Below, piece by piece: positions 6,738 through 8,752 of a stretch of DNA of 8,752 nucleotides. The stretch is from Bacillota bacterium. GTDB taxonomy: Bacteria; Bacillota; Clostridia; Peptostreptococcales; Anaerovoracaceae. Position numbers and translations under genes: made by a program. The notes below the pieces were generated by a model. It saw only the letters and a program-made list of their open reading frames with translations, was not told where the DNA came from and made no database searches. Each line of letters begins with the position of its first letter. Positions within the stretch are counted from its first letter, which is position 1. The stretch is taken from assembly GCA_029266295.1 (NCBI GenBank), contig JAQSXD010000141.1:1-8752 (forward strand), in the 5' to 3' direction.

Positions 6738-7586
6738 TTATTCCTGTCTGTCAAAGTCCGGTACGAACTTAAGATATCCTTCCAGTGCTTTCTTGGTAGC
6801 TGTATAATATTTTACGTTCTTGTCTACAGATGCGATTTTCTGCATCTCTTCATCCGTCAGAGTGAAATCGAAGATATTCAGGTTATCCCTGATATGCGCC
6901 TCGTTCTTCGAACCGGGAATAACGACATTGCCCATCTGAGTATGCCAGCGAAGGATGATTTGTACATTGCTTTTTCCATACTTTGCTGCAAGCTCTGCGA
7001 ACACCGGCTCGTTTATCAGATTGCTGTCACCATGTCCCAGGGGATACCATGCCATGACGACAGTGCCCATATCTTTCAGAAACGCTTTGAGACCTGTCTG
7101 AGGATAATAAGGATGCGCTTCTGTCTGAACCACTGCGGGCTTGATTTCCGTGGCATCAACTACTTCCTGAATCTGTTCGATTGTAAAATTAGAGAGCCCA
7201 AGGCTCTTAACCTTTCCCGCCTTAACTGCACGTTCCATCGCCTTATAAGCACCGATATAATCACCGACCGGCTGATGTAGAAAAAGGAGATCGATATAAT
7301 CCGTATCTAGTCTTTTTAAGGTATCTTCAATTGCCTGGTCTGCTGTTGCATAGGTACTCGGCCACAGTTTCGTGGACAAATAGATAGTTTCTCTCTTCAA
7401 ACCGGAAGCCTTCATTCCTCGTGCTACAGCTTTCTCATTCATGTATGCATTTGCCGTGTCGATTAGGGCACATCCATGATTCAATGCAGAAATTACTGCT
7501 GCCTCTGCATCCTTTGGTTCCATCAAAAAAGTTCCGATTCCAGCCAAAGGCATCTCGGTTCCATTATTTAGTTTTAAAAATTCCAT
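6738..7586 (-). CDS. Aldo/keto reductase (AKR5-like, 2,5-diketo-D-gluconate reductase type)
   Basis: A 282-aa cytoplasmic NADPH-dependent reductase and the first gene of the operon. MEFLKLNNGTEMPLAGIGT opens the barrel. Asp43 and Tyr48 (LIDTANAYMN), Lys73 (LSTKLWPS) and His104 (LFLHQPVG) form the tetrad. GLSNFTIEQI and QTEAHPYYPQ are conserved barrel segments, and VVIPGSKNEAHIRDN binds the cofactor phosphate. These enzymes reduce small carbonyls such as methylglyoxal or diketo acids; the exact substrate is not deducible. GAGGAGAA lies about 6 bases before the ATG at 7586, so that start is preferred over the in-frame ATG at 7607 which has no site. The 142-base divergent region upstream holds the likely operon promoter and LysR box. 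It shares only the fold with the next gene, so a recent tandem duplication is unlikely. Confidence 0.94.
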   Translation of the reverse strand: MEFLKLNNGTEMPLAGIGTFLMEPKDAEAAVISALNHGCALIDTANAYMNEKAVARGMKASGLKRETIYLSTKLWPSTYATADQAIEDTLKRLDTDYIDLLFLHQPVGDYIGAYKAMERAVKAGKVKSLGLSNFTIEQIQEVVDATEIKPAVVQTEAHPYYPQTGLKAFLKDMGTVVMAWYPLGHGDSNLINEPVFAELAAKYGKSNVQIILRWHTQMGNVVIPGSKNEAHIRDNLNIFDFTLTDEEMQKIASVDKNVKYYTATKKALEGYLKFVPDFDRQE

Positions 7587-7639
7587 ATTTATTCTCCTCA
7601 TTCTCATATCTAGTATGCAATCTCTGTTTGTACAATGAA

Positions 7640-7669
7640 ATTTTATCGTATTTTTTTAAAAGAGTACAA
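7640..7669 (-). promoter_or_regulatory. Candidate operon promoter
   Basis: The minus strand reads TTGTAC (7664-7669), an 18-base spacer, then TAAAAT (7640-7645). The -10 matches consensus at five of six positions and the -35 at three. A start near 7633 would give a leader of about 46 bases to the ATG at 7586. A weak -35 with an upstream regulator box fits an activator-dependent promoter. A second weaker pair, TTGTAC (7630-7635) and TAGATA (7607-7612), is also present. Confidence 0.45.
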
Positions 7670-7688
7670 TATTTCTTACGCATTGTGC
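7664..7688. promoter_or_regulatory. Imperfect inverted repeat, possible second LysR binding site
   Basis: GTACAAT (7664-7670) and ATTGTGC (7682-7688) form a 6-of-7 inverted repeat with an 11-base spacer. It adjoins the LysR box and covers the candidate operon -35. GTACAAT is also repeated directly at 7630-7636, 34 bases away. LysR proteins often bind a second, weaker site near the -35, so this could be the activation site; that is inference. Confidence 0.35.
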
Positions 7689-7694
7689 TATACT
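7686..7694 (+). promoter_or_regulatory. Candidate lysR extended -10 promoter
   Basis: TGCTATACT matches the extended -10 pattern TGnTATAAT with one mismatch; no good -35 is visible. A start near 7701 would leave a short leader before AAGGAG (7711-7716) and the ATG at 7729. It overlaps the LysR box, as expected for autorepression. Confidence 0.45.
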
Positions 7695-7705
7695 TAAGAT
7701 GTATA
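7689..7705. promoter_or_regulatory. LysR-type T-N11-A box in divergent promoter region
   Basis: TATAC-N7-GTATA is a perfect 5-bp dyad containing the classic LysR motif ATAC-N7-GTAT (T7691-N11-A7703). Its centre is about 64 bases upstream of the predicted operon start (about 7633), the usual place of the LysR recognition site. It also overlaps the lysR -10. This supports the neighbouring regulator controlling both itself and the operon. Confidence 0.6.
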
Positions 7706-7728
7706 CTAAAAAGGAGTGATCTGATCAT

Positions 7729-8571
7729 ATGATTGAAATTTATTTACTGGAACACCTAAGAGCGTTTTATGAATGTGGAACCTTATCAGCAGCGGCGGAA
7801 CAACTCCACGTCGCGCAGCCATCTGTTTCCCGCTCCATGCAAAAGCTGGAGGACATATTGGAAGTTACACTGTTTGAACGCCAGAAAAACCGAATTATAC
7901 TGAATGAGACCGGAAAACTTGCTGCTGAATATGCAAAGCGGATTCTAGGTGAAGAGGAAGAAATGAAAGCTCATATCAAGGCTTATGATAGGAGTCTTCA
8001 TACCTTAACCATTGGAAGTTGTGCCCCTGGTCCACTCATGGAACTCCTGCCCACTGCCACAGCAAGTCTACCCGGCATGACATTATCCTCTGCTATGGAT
8101 ACAGAAGAGAATCTGCTCAAAGGACTTTGGAATTCAGACTACGGCATGATTATACTGGCGAAACCACTATCTGATGAGGCTTTCCTATGTAAAGAGTATC
8201 GGAGTGAGCAGTTGATGTTGTCAGTGCCACCCTTTCATCCTGCTGCATCTTATAAAAAAATTACTTTTGCAGAATTGGATGGGCAAAATTTCATCATGTA
8301 TGCACATGTTGGTTTCTGGGAAGATATCGTTCGGGAAAAGATGCCTCATGGCAAATTTTTTAAACAAGAAGATATGGACGCAGTTGGTGAGCTTGCAAAG
8401 TCTTCTGATCTTCCTTCTTTTTCGAGCGATATAACACTCCGTATGATACCTTCCCGGCGTAACAACAGGATTAATATCCCCTTTTCCGATCCCGAAAGCC
8501 GAGTAACTTATTACTTAATCGTACTTGCTAAGACAGAAAAGTTGCTTCGGCCTTTACTGAGAAATCTATAA
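7729..8571 (+). CDS. LysR-family transcriptional regulator
   Basis: A 280-aa DNA-binding regulator, divergently transcribed from the operon. The N-terminal winged helix-turn-helix spans about residues 4-62: YECGTLSAAAEQLHVAQPSV followed by SRSMQKLED is the recognition motif, then LFERQKNRIILNETG is the wing. A linker helix (63-88) leads to the effector-binding domain (about 92-275), beginning LTIGSCAPGPLMELLP. The inducer pocket cannot be assigned; Cys98 lies at the first effector-domain loop and might be redox-active, which is speculation. It is slightly shorter than the usual 290-300 aa, with both domains present. AAGGAGTGAT (7711-7720) precedes the ATG with a longish 12-base spacing. The likely role is effector-dependent activation of the operon and repression of itself. 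Confidence 0.95.
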   Translation: MIEIYLLEHLRAFYECGTLSAAAEQLHVAQPSVSRSMQKLEDILEVTLFERQKNRIILNETGKLAAEYAKRILGEEEEMKAHIKAYDRSLHTLTIGSCAPGPLMELLPTATASLPGMTLSSAMDTEENLLKGLWNSDYGMIILAKPLSDEAFLCKEYRSEQLMLSVPPFHPAASYKKITFAELDGQNFIMYAHVGFWEDIVREKMPHGKFFKQEDMDAVGELAKSSDLPSFSSDITLRMIPSRRNNRINIPFSDPESRVTYYLIVLAKTEKLLRPLLRNL

Positions 8572-8617
8572 ATCACTTATATTTAGCATACTGATGTTTG
8601 TTGTTACTGCACAAGAA

Positions 8618-8639
8618 AGAGTCTGGCTTGCCAGACTCT
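8618..8639. repeat. Perfect 10-bp-arm hairpin downstream of lysR
   Basis: AGAGTCTGGC (8618-8627) and GCCAGACTCT (8630-8639) form a perfect palindrome with a 2-base centre. It lies 46 bases past the lysR stop. On the plus strand no T-run follows, so it is not a classical terminator for lysR. On the minus strand it is followed by TTCTTG, so it could stop transcription entering from the right. Confidence 0.7.
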
Positions 8640-8640
8640 A

Positions 8641-8712
8641 GCGCTGACGCGCAGTCACTTCAGTGACAAATTTCCTTGGCGCGTCATGCGCATCCTGCCT
8701 GGAGGGCTTTTT
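8641..8712 (+). repeat. Nested GC-rich stem with inner hairpin, ending in a T-run
   Basis: TGACGCGC (8645-8652) pairs perfectly with GCGCGTCA (8679-8686), extended by GCGC (8641-8644) with GCGC (8688-8691) across a single bulged T. Inside lies a second hairpin, GTCACT (8654-8659) with AGTGAC (8662-8667). A short weak stem (8697-8707) then leads to TTTTT (8708-8712), so the block as a whole might end lysR transcription. No gene is visible between 8572 and 8752. Confidence 0.6.
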
Positions 8713-8752
8713 ATTTACTAGGAAAGTTGGTTGAACTTTCCTAGTAAATAAA
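8710..8752. repeat. Perfect 19-bp inverted repeat ending at the window edge
   Basis: The arm 8710-8728 (TTTATTTACTAGGAAAGTT) is the exact reverse complement of 8734-8752, with the 5-base loop GGTTG. The right arm stops at the last base of the window, so its true length is unknown. An A-rich rather than T-rich 3' side argues against a simple terminator on either strand. Confidence 0.75.

Noticed and set aside
6660..7280. 206-codon plus-strand open frame
   Set aside because: It lies antisense over the two aldo/keto reductase genes, whose catalytic motifs are intact; the plus-strand product has no recognisable domain.
5720..7586. Tandem duplication producing the two aldo/keto reductases
   Set aside because: They share only fold-level motifs, differ in length (332 and 282 aa) and start and end differently, so they belong to separate AKR families.
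8618..8639. Simple intrinsic terminator for lysR
   Set aside because: The stem is strong, but AGCGCTGACG follows on the plus strand instead of a T-run.
1..8752. CRISPR array, tRNA, rRNA, transposase or integrase
   Set aside because: No regularly spaced repeats, RNA gene signatures or recombinase motifs were found; a mobile context is only hinted at by the edge structures.

Overview
The window reads as a chromosomal or mobile-element segment from a low-to-mid GC Gram-positive anaerobe, most likely a gut Clostridia/Lachnospiraceae-type bacterium. This is inferred from strong GGAGG-type ribosome binding sites before most genes, two Gram-positive style lipoproteins with short lipobox signal peptides, and the character of the proteins. 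No marker gene fixes the species.

The layout is simple. Positions 241-7586 hold eight genes, all on the minus strand. Seven of them, from the AKR5-type reductase at 7586 down to the lipoprotein flavodoxin ending at 794, are separated by only about 16-47 bases. A last small flavodoxin-fold gene (241-690) follows after a 103-base gap. In transcription order they are: AKR5-type aldo/keto reductase; AKR13-like aldo/keto reductase; lipoprotein alpha/beta hydrolase; esterase-713-like alpha/beta hydrolase; carboxymuconolactone decarboxylase (CMD)-cupin fusion; Cys-nucleophile (dienelactone-hydrolase-like) alpha/beta hydrolase; lipoprotein flavodoxin; cytoplasmic flavodoxin-fold NAD(P)H-dependent oxidoreductase. 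A LysR-type regulator is divergently transcribed on the plus strand (7729-8571). The 142-base divergent region between them carries a clean TATAC-N7-GTATA LysR box. This box overlaps the candidate lysR -10 and lies about 64 bases upstream of the start site predicted for the operon.

Together the genes suggest a LysR-controlled, inducible operon that acts on a small ester, lactone or carbonyl compound, or on the electrophile stress such compounds cause. Three unrelated hydrolases would cleave esters or lactones, two NADPH-dependent reductases would reduce aldehydes or ketones, the CMD-cupin would handle an oxidised or cyclic intermediate, and two flavodoxin-type proteins would move electrons. 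One hydrolase and one flavodoxin are predicted to sit on the outer face of the membrane, so part of the chemistry may happen outside the cell. The substrate cannot be read from sequence, and I do not recognise the operon as a named, characterised pathway.

The edges are non-coding. Positions 1-240 hold an unrecognised 49-codon open frame without a ribosome binding site and a hairpin that probably ends the operon. Positions 8572-8752 hold a dense set of inverted repeats: a 10-bp hairpin, a nested branched stem, and a perfect 19-bp-arm palindrome that ends exactly at the last base. No tRNA, rRNA, CRISPR array or transposase was seen.
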